NCBI GenBank assembly: GCA_040414865.1
Contig: JBEDUR010000047.1
Location: 1 to 31,238, forward strand
Direction: 5' to 3'
Source: Palsa-461 sp040414865
GTDB lineage: Bacteria; Actinomycetota; Acidimicrobiia; Acidimicrobiales; RAAP-2
Length of the DNA: 31,238 nt
Shown here: positions 7,389-16,699 of the stretch, piece after piece
How positions within the stretch are numbered: the stretch's first letter is position 1
Layout: the number at the start of each line of letters is the position of its first letter
Made by a program: the position numbers and the translations under genes
The notes under the pieces: model-generated
Told to the model about the DNA's origin: nothing
Database searches by the model: none
Seen by the model: the letters and a program-made list of their open reading frames with translations, nothing else

Positions 7389-7912
7389 TCGCGAGCAGCA
7401 ACTTCTTGGTGCCCAACGGCACCTTCATCGTCGAGCTGGTGGCCTTCATCATCGTGCTGGCGGTCATCGCGCGCTATGTGCTGCCTCCGGTCAACCGTGT
7501 GATCAAGGAGCGCCAGACCAGGATCGAGGCCGAGATGGCCGCAGCCGACCAAGCTCGTCAGGACGCGGCCCACGTCGAAGAGGAGCGGCGGGCGGCGTTG
7601 GAGGACGCCAGGCGCCGGGCCCGGGAGATCGTCGAGCAGGCCAATCGGTCTGCTGACCAGGCGCTGGCCACCGCCACCGCTCAGGGTCAGGAGGAGCACG
7701 CCCGCATCCTGTCGGGTGCCGCTGCCGAGGTGAACCAAGCCCGCCAGCGTGCCGTCGACGAGGCCACCGCTCAGGTCGGCGAGCTGATCATGGAGGTGGT
7801 CGAGCGGATTATCGGCCGGGAGGTGAGCCCCGAGGTGCACCGCGACCTGATCGACGAGGCGATCGCTGCCATGCAGGTCGACGGCGGACCGTCCGGCGGG
7901 CCGGGCGCGTGA
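7385..7912 (+). CDS. atpF: ATP synthase F0 subunit b
   Basis: This 175-aa peripheral-stalk subunit has one N-terminal membrane helix (about 13-33), then a long heptad-rich, charged helical stretch (about 40-150) for the stalk dimer, and a C-terminal segment that should dock to delta. The start of the helical part, PPVNRVIKERQTRI, is typical of b subunits. ATG 7385 has AAGGA about 8 bases upstream. The stop overlaps the atpH GTG (GTGA). Unlike the mycobacterial arrangement, there is no fusion between b and delta here. Confidence 0.95.
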   Translation: MIASSNFLVPNGTFIVELVAFIIVLAVIARYVLPPVNRVIKERQTRIEAEMAAADQARQDAAHVEEERRAALEDARRRAREIVEQANRSADQALATATAQGQEEHARILSGAAAEVNQARQRAVDEATAQVGELIMEVVERIIGREVSPEVHRDLIDEAIAAMQVDGGPSGGPGA

Positions 7913-8804
7913 ACCCAGCGGTCGAGGGCTACAGCTCGGCGGTCCTCGAGACCGAGGACCGGCCCGCGCTGGCCGCCGAGCTCGACGCGATCGAGCGCCT
8001 GGTCCAGGGCAGCGCCGAACTGCGCACGGCGTTGACCGACACCGGCATCGCCCCGGCCTCCCGACGGGCCGTCCTTTCAGACTTGCTCGAGGACCGGGTG
8101 AGCGACCCGGCGCGCCGGCTGGAGGCGTACGTAGTCTCCGCCGTGCACGCGTCCGACGTGTTGGCGGCGCTGCATTGGGTGGCGCACGAGGCTGCCGCGC
8201 AGGGCACCGAGAAGCTGGCGTTGCTCGGTCACCAAGCAGCTCGCCAGCGCATCGGCGGCTACGCCGACGCGGTGTTCGAGTCCATGACGATCGGCCAGCT
8301 CGGGGAGGTCGAGGACCAGCTCTTCCGGTTTGCTCGGATCGTCGAGTCCAACCCGCAACTGCGGGCGACCCTGACAGACCGCGAGTTGCCGGTCGAGGTC
8401 CGCCGGGACGTCATCGACACCCTGCTCTCGGGCCGGGTCGAGCCGGCCACGTTGCGCCTGGTTCGCTTCGTCATCGCCGGGGGGCGGCCCCGGGACTTCG
8501 TGGGTGCCCTGGACTGGCTGGTCGAGCGGACGGCCCAGGCCCGAGGTTGGCGGGTCGCCCATGTCCGGTCGGCCGCGGCCATCGCGGGCGCCCAGCGCGA
8601 CACCATGGCAGCCGCGCTCGGGCAGCTGGCGGGTTCGCCGGTCGAGCTCCAGGTGACCATCGACCCCGAGCTCCTCTCAGGGGCGATCGTGGAGATCGGG
8701 GACCTGCGGGTCGACGCCAGCGCCCGGGGCCGGTTGGAGCGCCTGCGCGACGAGCTGGTGCCCGCCGACGGCTGGATTCAACGGGAGCGAGGAACAGGAG
8801 AGCC

Positions 8805-8808
<4 letters not shown>
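7909..8808 (+). CDS. atpH: ATP synthase F1 subunit delta with a duplicated N-terminal domain
   Basis: Delta caps the F1 head and ties it to the b stalk. Usual bacterial delta is about 180 aa; this is 299. The extra length is a second copy of the N-terminal helical-bundle domain: residues about 7-95 and 117-211 align along their length (GYSSAV with GYADAV, ELRTALTDTGI with QLRATLTDREL, VLAALHWVAHEA with FVGALDWLVERT). The C-terminal domain follows once (about 212-284, RGWRVAHVRSA through LRVDASARGRLERL). As I recall, the mycobacterial b-delta fusion also carries a duplicated delta N-domain; here the duplication occurs without any b fusion. GTG 7909 overlaps the atpF stop; the gene's stop overlaps the atpA ATG (ATGA). 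Confidence 0.92.
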
Positions 8809-10328
<1,520 letters not shown>

Positions 10329-10356
10329 GCGACGCTCCGGCGAAGGCGGACTGAGC

Positions 10357-11268
10357 ATGGCCGGTGGAACCGTCCGCATCCTCAGGCGGCGCATTCGCAC
10401 CGTCGAGGCAACCAAGAAGATCACCCGGGCCTTCGAGCTCATCGCCGCGTCCCAGATCGTCCGGGCCCAGAACCGGATCGCGGCCAACCGCCCCTACCGG
10501 CAGGCGATGGGTGAGATCGTGCGGGAGGCTGCCCGCGCCGACCCCGCGACGGCCCGGCTCATCGGGTCGGCCGAGAGCCCCTCGACGGTGGCGGTGGCCG
10601 TCATCGTGGGCGATCGGGGCCTTTCGGGGCCCTACAACGCCAGCGTGTTCCGCGCCGCCGAGGTGCTCCTGGAGACACATCGGGCGAATGGCGCTGAGGT
10701 GCGCCTGGTCACTGTCGGGCGCCGCGCCATCGCCTACTTCCGATTCCGGGGCCGCGAGACGACCCAGTCTTTCAGCGGGATGGCCGATCGGCCCACCTTC
10801 GCCGATGCCCGCCAGGTTGCCGGGACCCTCTGGGAGCTGTTCCACACCGGCGAGGTCGAGCTGGTCCAGCTCGTCTCGACCCGCTACGAGTCCGCCGGGC
10901 GCCAGAGCATCGAGGTCGCCCAGCTGCTCCCACTGCCCGACCCCGCCGCCGGGGCCGAGGGGGCTGAGCGGCCGGCCGCAGAGAGCACCAGGGGCGGCTA
11001 CACCGAGTTCGAACCGGAAGTGGCGAACCTTTTGGCCGACCTGATGCCTCGCTGGCTCGAGTCGGAGCTGTTCTCGGGGATGCTCGAGGCCTCGGCCTCC
11101 GAGCACGCCGCCCGCCAGCGGGCCATGGCTGCGGCCACTGACAACGCCGAGGAGCTGGTCCGCACGCTGACCCGGACCATGAACCAGGCGCGCCAGGACA
11201 CCATCACCAACGAGATCATGGAGATCGTGGGAGGGGCAGAGGCCCTCCGCGAGGCGAAGGGAGCCTGA
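10357..11268 (+). CDS. atpG: ATP synthase F1 subunit gamma
   Basis: This 303-aa central-shaft subunit opens with a long helix containing RRRIRTVEATKKITRAFELIAAS, the classical start of gamma. GDRGLSGPYNASV (about 86-98) is the conserved mid-protein motif. The C-terminal helix ends with ITNEIMEIVGGAEAL, also typical. A Pro/Ala/Glu-rich stretch around 194-210 is an insertion of the kind seen in actinobacterial gamma. ATG 10357 lies 28 bases after the atpA stop and has GAAGGCGG upstream. The atpD start follows one base after its stop. Confidence 0.96.
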   Translation: MAGGTVRILRRRIRTVEATKKITRAFELIAASQIVRAQNRIAANRPYRQAMGEIVREAARADPATARLIGSAESPSTVAVAVIVGDRGLSGPYNASVFRAAEVLLETHRANGAEVRLVTVGRRAIAYFRFRGRETTQSFSGMADRPTFADARQVAGTLWELFHTGEVELVQLVSTRYESAGRQSIEVAQLLPLPDPAAGAEGAERPAAESTRGGYTEFEPEVANLLADLMPRWLESELFSGMLEASASEHAARQRAMAAATDNAEELVRTLTRTMNQARQDTITNEIMEIVGGAEALREAKGA

Positions 11269-11269
11269 A

Positions 11270-12721
11270 GTGACCACCACGCAAGCACGGCCAGCCACCG
11301 CAGCGCGTTCGACCGAGGACGGCCGGGTGGTCGGCATCGCCGGCCCGGTGGTCGACGCCGAGTTCCCGCTCCACGCCCTGCCCGAGATCAACACCGCCGT
11401 CGAGATGGAACTCGAGCTCGAGGGACACCGCGAGACCATCGTCGCCGAGGTGGCCCAGCAGATCGGCGAGGGCCGGGTGCGGTGCATCTGCATGCGCTCG
11501 ACCGACGGGCTGGTCCGGGGCACCCGGGTGCACAACACCGGCCAGGGCTTGAAGGTGCCGGTCGGCGACGTCGTGCTGGGCCATGTCTTCAACGTGCTCG
11601 GCCGCACCCTCGACACCGACTCGATCGGCGAGCCCGACGACTACTGGGAGATCCACCGCAATCCGCCCGAGTTCGACGAGCTTGAGCCACGGGCCCAGAT
11701 GTTCGAGACCGGCCTCAAGGTCATCGACCTGCTGGAGCCCTACCTCCAGGGGGGCAAGATCGGTCTGTTCGGCGGGGCCGGCGTGGGCAAGACCGTGCTC
11801 ATCAAAGAGATGATCCACCGGATCGCCACCCAGCACGGCGGGGTCTCGGTGTTCGCCGGGGTGGGAGAGCGCACCCGCGAGGGGACCGACCTGTGGCTCG
11901 AGATGCAGGAGTCCGGGGTCATCGAGAAGACCGCCCTCGTCTACGGCCAGATGGACGAGCCGCCCGGGGTCCGTCTGCGGGTCGGCCTGGCCGCGCTCAC
12001 CATGGCCGAATACTTCCGGGACGTGAAGCACCAGGACGTGCTCCTGTTCATCGACAACGTCTTCCGGTTCGTCCAGGCCGGCTCGGAGGTATCCACCCTG
12101 CTCGGACGGATGCCCTCGGCCGTCGGCTACCAGCCCACCTTGGCCGACGAGATGGGCGAACTCCAGGAGCGCATCACCTCCACGCGAGGCAGGTCGATCA
12201 CCTCCATGCAGGCCGTGTTCGTGCCGGCCGACGACTACACCGACCCGGCCCCCTTCACCACCTTCACCCACCTCGACGCGACCACTGAGCTCAGCCGTCA
12301 GATCTTCGCCCTCGGGATCTACCCCGCGGTCGACCCGCTGGCGTCGACTTCGAACATCTTGGCCCCCGAGGTCGTAGGAGATCGCCACTACCGGGTGGCC
12401 CGAAGCGTCCAGGCGGTGCTTCAGCGGTTCCGGGAGCTGCAGGACATCATCGCCATCCTCGGGCTCGACGAGCTCTCCGAGGAGGACCGGGTCACCGTCA
12501 ACCGCGCCCGCAAGATCCAGCGCTTCTTGTCCCAGCCCATGTTCGTGGCCGAGATCTTCACCGGGGTACCCGGGATGTTCGTCCCGGTGCAAGAGACGGT
12601 CGAGTCCTTCGAGGCCCTCGTGAACGGGGACCTGGACCACGTGCCCGAGCAGGCGTTCCTGAACGTCGGCGGGATGGAGTCGGTGCTCGAGAAGGCCAGG
12701 ACCATCGAGCGCGGCAGCTGA
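11270..12721 (+). CDS. atpD: ATP synthase F1 subunit beta
   Basis: This 483-aa catalytic subunit has the P-loop GGAGVGKT at 168-175, catalytic GERTREG with E200, the Walker B region LLFIDNVFRF, and the lever motif DELSEED near the C-terminal third. The order is standard: beta barrel (about 18-95), nucleotide domain, helical domain. GTG 11270 begins one base after the atpG stop, and the stop overlaps atpC by one base (TGATG). The first 17 residues are a Thr/Ala/Arg-rich extension before the fold. Confidence 0.98.
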   Translation: MTTTQARPATAARSTEDGRVVGIAGPVVDAEFPLHALPEINTAVEMELELEGHRETIVAEVAQQIGEGRVRCICMRSTDGLVRGTRVHNTGQGLKVPVGDVVLGHVFNVLGRTLDTDSIGEPDDYWEIHRNPPEFDELEPRAQMFETGLKVIDLLEPYLQGGKIGLFGGAGVGKTVLIKEMIHRIATQHGGVSVFAGVGERTREGTDLWLEMQESGVIEKTALVYGQMDEPPGVRLRVGLAALTMAEYFRDVKHQDVLLFIDNVFRFVQAGSEVSTLLGRMPSAVGYQPTLADEMGELQERITSTRGRSITSMQAVFVPADDYTDPAPFTTFTHLDATTELSRQIFALGIYPAVDPLASTSNILAPEVVGDRHYRVARSVQAVLQRFRELQDIIAILGLDELSEEDRVTVNRARKIQRFLSQPMFVAEIFTGVPGMFVPVQETVESFEALVNGDLDHVPEQAFLNVGGMESVLEKARTIERGS

Positions 12722-13200
12722 TGGGCTTCCCGCTCCAGGTCGTGACCCCCGAGCGTGTCCTCTTCGAGACCGAGGCCGACGCGCTCGTCTTGCGTTCGAG
12801 CAGCGGCGACATGACCGTCCTCGACGGACACACCGCGCTGGTGGCCGCCGTGGTCCCCGGAGTCGTCCGGATCGACCGAGAAGAAGGTGAGCCGGTCCGC
12901 TTGGCGGTCCACGGCGGGTTCCTCCAGGTCGACACGGTCCCCGACAGCGAGGGGCCCTCGGGCCTGTCCACCCGCGTGGCGCTCCTGGCCGGCGTGGCCG
13001 AACCGGTGACCGAGATCGACGTGGAGCGGGCTCGGCGAGCGCGGGAGAGGGCCGAGGCCGAGCTGGGCGAGCTGCGCTCCCGACGGACCGACGAGGGTCA
13101 GCCGGCGGCCGGAGGCGAGGAGGAGGTGGTCCTCGGCGCGATCCGGCGGGCCGAACTCCGCCTGGAGGCGGCCGGCGCACCGGTCGAGGCGATCAGGTGA
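12721..13200 (+). CDS. atpC: ATP synthase F1 subunit epsilon
   Basis: The N-terminal beta-sandwich (about 1-95) carries the family pattern: PLQVVTPERVLFE, SSSGDMTVLDGHTALV and LAVHGGFLQV. A C-terminal helical pair follows, RARRARERAEAEL and GAIRRAELRLEAA. At 159 aa it is longer than the usual 120-140, because of an acidic Gly/Ala-rich linker (about 121-135) between the two helices and an insertion near 78-84. Epsilon couples gamma to the c-ring and can inhibit ATP hydrolysis through its C-terminal helices. The last eight bases overlap the end of convergent glpX. Confidence 0.93.
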   Translation: MGFPLQVVTPERVLFETEADALVLRSSSGDMTVLDGHTALVAAVVPGVVRIDREEGEPVRLAVHGGFLQVDTVPDSEGPSGLSTRVALLAGVAEPVTEIDVERARRARERAEAELGELRSRRTDEGQPAAGGEEEVVLGAIRRAELRLEAAGAPVEAIR

Positions 13201-14194
13201 ACGGAATCGAGCTGAACTCGGCCAGCTTGTGCAGCGGGTGCATCGCGTCAACCCGGCGGATGGTCCCAGAGCGCGATCGCATGACGAGCGACTCGGTGGT
13301 GGCTCCGCCGTCCTCCAAATAGCGCACCCCCCGCAGCAGGTCGCCGTCGGTGATGCCGGTAGCGGCGAAGAAGCAGTTGTCCCCGGCCACCAGGTCGTCG
13401 TTGCACAGCACCTGGTCGAGGTCGTAGCCGGCGTTGACGAGCGCGGCGCGCTCGTCGTCGTTGCGTGGCCAGAGCCGACCTTGGATCTCTCCACCCATGC
13501 ACTTGAGCGCGGCCGCGGCCAGCACCCCCTCGGGGGTCCCGCCGATGCCGAGGAGGACGTCGGCGCCGGTCGTGTCGGAGCGGCCGGTGGCGATGGCGGC
13601 GGCGACGTCGCCGTGGGTGATGAGGCGGATGCGGGCGCCGTTCTCGCGGACCTCGGCGATGAGCTCCGCGTGCCGCGGCCGGTCCAGGATCACCGCCGTC
13701 AGGTCCCGCACCGGGCGCCCGAGCGCCTCGGCCAGCGAGCTCAGGTTCTGGGTCGGGGTCTTGGTGATGTCGATCGCTCCGGCCCCGCGACTCCCAACGG
13801 CGATCTTCTCCATGTAGAAGCACGGGCCCGGATCGAACATCCTCCCTCGCTCGGACACCGCGATTACGGCCAGCGCCCCACCCCGGCCCTCCGAGGCGAG
13901 CGTGGTGCCGTCGATGGGGTCCACCGCGATGTCGGTCGCCGGGGGAGACCCGTCGCCGATGCGCTCGCCATTGAAGAGCATCGGCGCGTGGTCCTTCTCG
14001 CCTTCTCCGATGACCACGATCCCGTCCATGGCCACGGTCGAGAGCACGACTCGCATCGCGTTCACCGCCGCGCCGTCGGCCCCTTCCTTGTCGCCGGCGC
14101 CGATCCACCGGCTGGCGGCCATGGCCGCGGCCTCGGTTACCCGAACGAGCTCCAGGGCAAGGTTCCGATCGGGCGCCTGAGGCTCTCTCGCCAC
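13193..14194 (-). CDS. glpX: Class II fructose-1,6-bisphosphatase (GlpX)
   Basis: This 333-aa metal-dependent phosphatase makes fructose-6-phosphate in gluconeogenesis. Metal and substrate motifs are clear: VIGEGEKDHAPML (61-73), VDPIDGTT (91-98 with D92 and D95), then GIGGTPEGVLAAAALKCMGG. GTG 14194 is preferred over the longer open frame: homology begins just after it, and a TAGGGT element lies 7 bases upstream, as in a leaderless transcript. GlpX is the usual gluconeogenic phosphatase of actinobacteria. The window also encodes a PPi-type phosphofructokinase, which could run the same step reversibly. Its 3' end overlaps atpC by 8 bases, tail to tail. Confidence 0.95.
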   Translation of the reverse strand: MAREPQAPDRNLALELVRVTEAAAMAASRWIGAGDKEGADGAAVNAMRVVLSTVAMDGIVVIGEGEKDHAPMLFNGERIGDGSPPATDIAVDPIDGTTLASEGRGGALAVIAVSERGRMFDPGPCFYMEKIAVGSRGAGAIDITKTPTQNLSSLAEALGRPVRDLTAVILDRPRHAELIAEVRENGARIRLITHGDVAAAIATGRSDTTGADVLLGIGGTPEGVLAAAALKCMGGEIQGRLWPRNDDERAALVNAGYDLDQVLCNDDLVAGDNCFFAATGITDGDLLRGVRYLEDGGATTESLVMRSRSGTIRRVDAMHPLHKLAEFSSIPFT

Positions 14195-14201
14195 GGCACC
14201 G

Positions 14202-14207
14202 ACCCTA
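14202..14207 (-). promoter_or_regulatory. Candidate -10 element (TAGGGT) of a leaderless glpX promoter
   Basis: On the minus strand TAGGGT is followed by 7 bases (CGGTGCC) and then the glpX GTG. There is no purine-rich ribosome site before that start. No clear -35 hexamer is visible. Confidence 0.45.
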
Positions 14208-14341
14208 GTCGGCCCGGTCCAGCCGGAACCCGGGCCAACGCGCCGCATCGAGGTGTTGAACCGCTTGCCGCGGCATGCAAACGCTGGTGTGTACCTCGGC
14301 GCGCGTGGTGGTCATCGGGGCGGGTCCTCCGGCGGGCGATA

Positions 14342-15622
14342 ATGGGAGCCGTGGACCGGCTCGCCATCCGTCCGAACGGTCCACTCCGAGGGAGTGTTCG
14401 AGCCGGGGGGGCCAAGAACTCGGCGCTCAAGCTCATGGCCGCCTGCCTCCTGGCCGAGGGTCGGCACGTGCTCGGCAACGTCCCGCGTATCGTCGACGTT
14501 CAGATCATGTCCGAGATGCTGGCTGCCCTCGGGGTCGAGGTACACCGGGAGGGCGAGAACCTGCTCGTGGACGTACCGGCGATCGAAGCGATCACTCCGG
14601 TTGCGCCCTACGAGCTGGTCGACAAGATGCGGGCCTCGATCGTCGTCCTCGGGCCGCTGCTCGCCCGCTGTGGGCACGCCCGCCTGTCGATGCCCGGGGG
14701 TGACGACTTCGGCTCCCGCCCGATCAACTTCCACATCGACGGCCTGACCCTCATGGGCACCCGCTTCCAGGCCAGCCATGGCTTCATCGAAGGGATGGTC
14801 GAACCGGTGGCGGACCGGCCGCGCCTGGTCGGCACGCGCATCGTCCTCGACTACCCGAGCCACACCACCACCGACAACCTCATGATGGCGGCCACTTTGG
14901 CCAAGGGGACAACGGTGATCGACAATGCCGCCCGGGAGCCCGAAGTCCGTGATCTGGCCGACTACCTGACCGCCATGGGCGCCTCGGTCCGGGGGGCGGG
15001 CACCTCGCGCCTCGAGATCGACGGCGTCGAGTCGCTCAGTCCCGCCCAGCACCGGGTGATCCCGGACCGAGTGGTCACCGGCACCCTCCTGGCTGCGGCG
15101 GCGATCTCCGGCGGGGAGGTGGTCGTGGAGGACGGGCGCTTCGACCACATGGAGATGTACGTGAGCAAGCTCCGGTCCATGGGAGTCGAGATCGACCAGC
15201 GCGCCGAGGGCCTCTGGGCAGCCGGCCCGGACCGACTTCGATCGGTCGACGTGGCCACCTTGCCGTATCCGGGGGTGGCCACCGACTACAAGCCGTTGCT
15301 CGTGGCCATGCTGGCCGTCGCCAACGAGGTGGCCATCGTGACCGAGAACCTGTTCGAGGGGCGGTTCCGTTATGTCGACGAGATGCTCCGCATGGGCGCC
15401 GACATCCGGACCGAGGGGCATCACGCGGTGGTGCGCGGAGTGGGGCGCCTCTCGGGCGCCCAGGTGCGCGCGCCGGACATCCGAGGGGGAGCCGCCCTGG
15501 TGTTGGCCGGTCTGGTGGCCGATGGGGAGACGGTGGTGAACTCGGCCCGCCACCTCGACCGGGGCTACGAGGAGCTCGGCGCCACGCTGCAGGCCCTCGG
15601 GGCCGACGTGGACTGGCGGTGA
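14342..15622 (+). CDS. murA: UDP-N-acetylglucosamine 1-carboxyvinyltransferase, Asp-type active site
   Basis: This 426-aa enzyme transfers enolpyruvate from PEP to UDP-GlcNAc, the first committed step of peptidoglycan synthesis. The EPSP-synthase fold motifs GGAKNSALKLMAA (22-34) and the active-site loop MPGGDDFGSRP (117-127) are clear. The position normally held by the fosfomycin-target cysteine (GGCAIG) is aspartate, D121, as in mycobacteria, so natural fosfomycin insensitivity is predicted. ATG 14342 is the likely start. GTG 14351, in the same frame, is an alternative: GATAAT (14338-14343) lies 7 bases before it, the same leaderless geometry seen at glpX. The stop overlaps the meaB start (GTGA). 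Confidence 0.95.
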   Translation: MGAVDRLAIRPNGPLRGSVRAGGAKNSALKLMAACLLAEGRHVLGNVPRIVDVQIMSEMLAALGVEVHREGENLLVDVPAIEAITPVAPYELVDKMRASIVVLGPLLARCGHARLSMPGGDDFGSRPINFHIDGLTLMGTRFQASHGFIEGMVEPVADRPRLVGTRIVLDYPSHTTTDNLMMAATLAKGTTVIDNAAREPEVRDLADYLTAMGASVRGAGTSRLEIDGVESLSPAQHRVIPDRVVTGTLLAAAAISGGEVVVEDGRFDHMEMYVSKLRSMGVEIDQRAEGLWAAGPDRLRSVDVATLPYPGVATDYKPLLVAMLAVANEVAIVTENLFEGRFRYVDEMLRMGADIRTEGHHAVVRGVGRLSGAQVRAPDIRGGAALVLAGLVADGETVVNSARHLDRGYEELGATLQALGADVDWR

Positions 15623-16626
15623 GTGAAGGTTCCGTCGGGCCGCCGAGCCTTCGGCGCGGCGACCCGGCCGTGCTGTTCGAGCGGGCCCGGGCCGGCGACC
15701 GGGGCGCGCTGGCTCGTCTGCTCTCCTTCGTCGAGGCCGGCGGCGAGCGCAGCCGGGCGGTGGCCAGGCTCAGCTACCGGGCCGGAGAGCCCTATGTGAT
15801 CGGGCTGACCGGCGCGCCCGGGGTGGGCAAGTCGACGATCTCCGACCAGTTGGTCTCGGCCGCCCTGGCGGGATGGCCGGCGGTCGCCGCCGGGAGCGAC
15901 CCCGAACCGATCGACGAGGTCGCGGTCCTGGCCGTCGATCCCACTTCACCGTTCAGTGGCGGCGCCATCCTGGGTGACCGAGCCCGAATGCAACGCCACG
16001 CCACCGACCCGGCGATCTTCATCCGCTCCATGGCCACGCGCGGCCACCTGGGCGGGTTGGCCCTCGCCGTGCCCGACGCCCTCCGACTCCTCGGCGCGGC
16101 CGGCTTCCCGCTGGTGTTCGCAGAGACCGTAGGCGTTGGCCAGGTCGAGGTCGAGGTGGCGGCGGCCAGTGACACCACCGTCGTGGTGGTGACCCCCGGG
16201 TGGGGCGACTCGCTCCAGGCGGCCAAAGCCGGCCTGCTCGAGGTGGCCGACCTGTTCGTCATCAACAAGGCCGATCGTCCGGGCGCGACCGAGGCCGCCA
16301 GGGATCTGCGCCAAATGCTCGAGCTCGGGTCGCCGACGTCATGGAAGCCGCCGATCATCGAGACGGCCGCGACCGAAGGGACCGGCACCGAGGCGCTGTG
16401 GGCGGCCATCGCCGACCACCGGCAGCACCTGGTGGCGAGCGGGAGCCTCGAGGCGGCGCGGGCCCGGCGGGTCGAAAAGGAGCTGCACAAGGTGCTCGCG
16501 GCGGTGCTCGAGCGGCAGCTGACCGCGCTGAGCGGGTCTTCGGCCTACGCCGAGGCGCTGGCGGAGCTCAAAGCCGGCCGCCGCGACCCCTACGAGCTGG
16601 CCGAGCGGCTGCTGGGCCAGGCCTGA
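15619..16626 (+). CDS. meaB: MeaB/ArgK-type GTPase chaperone of a B12-dependent acyl-CoA mutase
   Basis: This 335-aa G3E-family GTPase loads and protects cobalamin in methylmalonyl-CoA mutase or a related mutase. Motifs are Walker A GAPGVGKS (65-72), DPTSPFSGGAILGDRARM (107-124), FAETVGVGQVEVEVA (167-181), typical of MeaB, and the guanine motif NKAD (216-219). The C-terminal helical dimerisation segment is present (residues about 275-335). GTG 15619 overlaps the murA stop (GTGA). No mutase gene is in the window, so the partner is elsewhere; coupling to murA has no evident metabolic logic. Confidence 0.93.
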   Translation: MSEGSVGPPSLRRGDPAVLFERARAGDRGALARLLSFVEAGGERSRAVARLSYRAGEPYVIGLTGAPGVGKSTISDQLVSAALAGWPAVAAGSDPEPIDEVAVLAVDPTSPFSGGAILGDRARMQRHATDPAIFIRSMATRGHLGGLALAVPDALRLLGAAGFPLVFAETVGVGQVEVEVAAASDTTVVVVTPGWGDSLQAAKAGLLEVADLFVINKADRPGATEAARDLRQMLELGSPTSWKPPIIETAATEGTGTEALWAAIADHRQHLVASGSLEAARARRVEKELHKVLAAVLERQLTALSGSSAYAEALAELKAGRRDPYELAERLLGQA

Positions 16627-16630
16627 GCCG

Positions 16631-16699
16631 GTGGTGCCCGCGGCCACGCCCAGCGCCTTGATCCCCGCCCGCCGCATGCCGAAGGTGGGTGGCCGGTGA
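16631..16699 (+). CDS. Possible 22-aa short ORF overlapping the treS start
   Basis: Two tandem GTG codons (16631, 16634) open a 22-codon frame ending in TGA 16697-16699 within the GTGA at the treS start. It fills most of the 69-base meaB-treS gap. No good ribosome site precedes it. Coincidence is likely enough that I give it low weight. Confidence 0.2.
   Translation: MVPAATPSALIPARRMPKVGGR

Noticed and set aside
11216..13180. Long minus-strand open frame (654 codons) opposite atpD/atpC
   Set aside because: High-GC third-position bias of atpD opens the antisense frame; its translation is Arg/Pro/His/Gly-rich with no family motif.
16631..16699. General rule that short NTGA-ending ORFs bridge gaps in this genome (glyA, atpF, treS and 30657 all show one)
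   Set aside because: Any start codon followed by A creates TGA in the +1 frame, and stops are rare in GC-rich DNA, so such frames are expected by chance. Only the cases with a promoter or ribosome-site signal were kept as findings.
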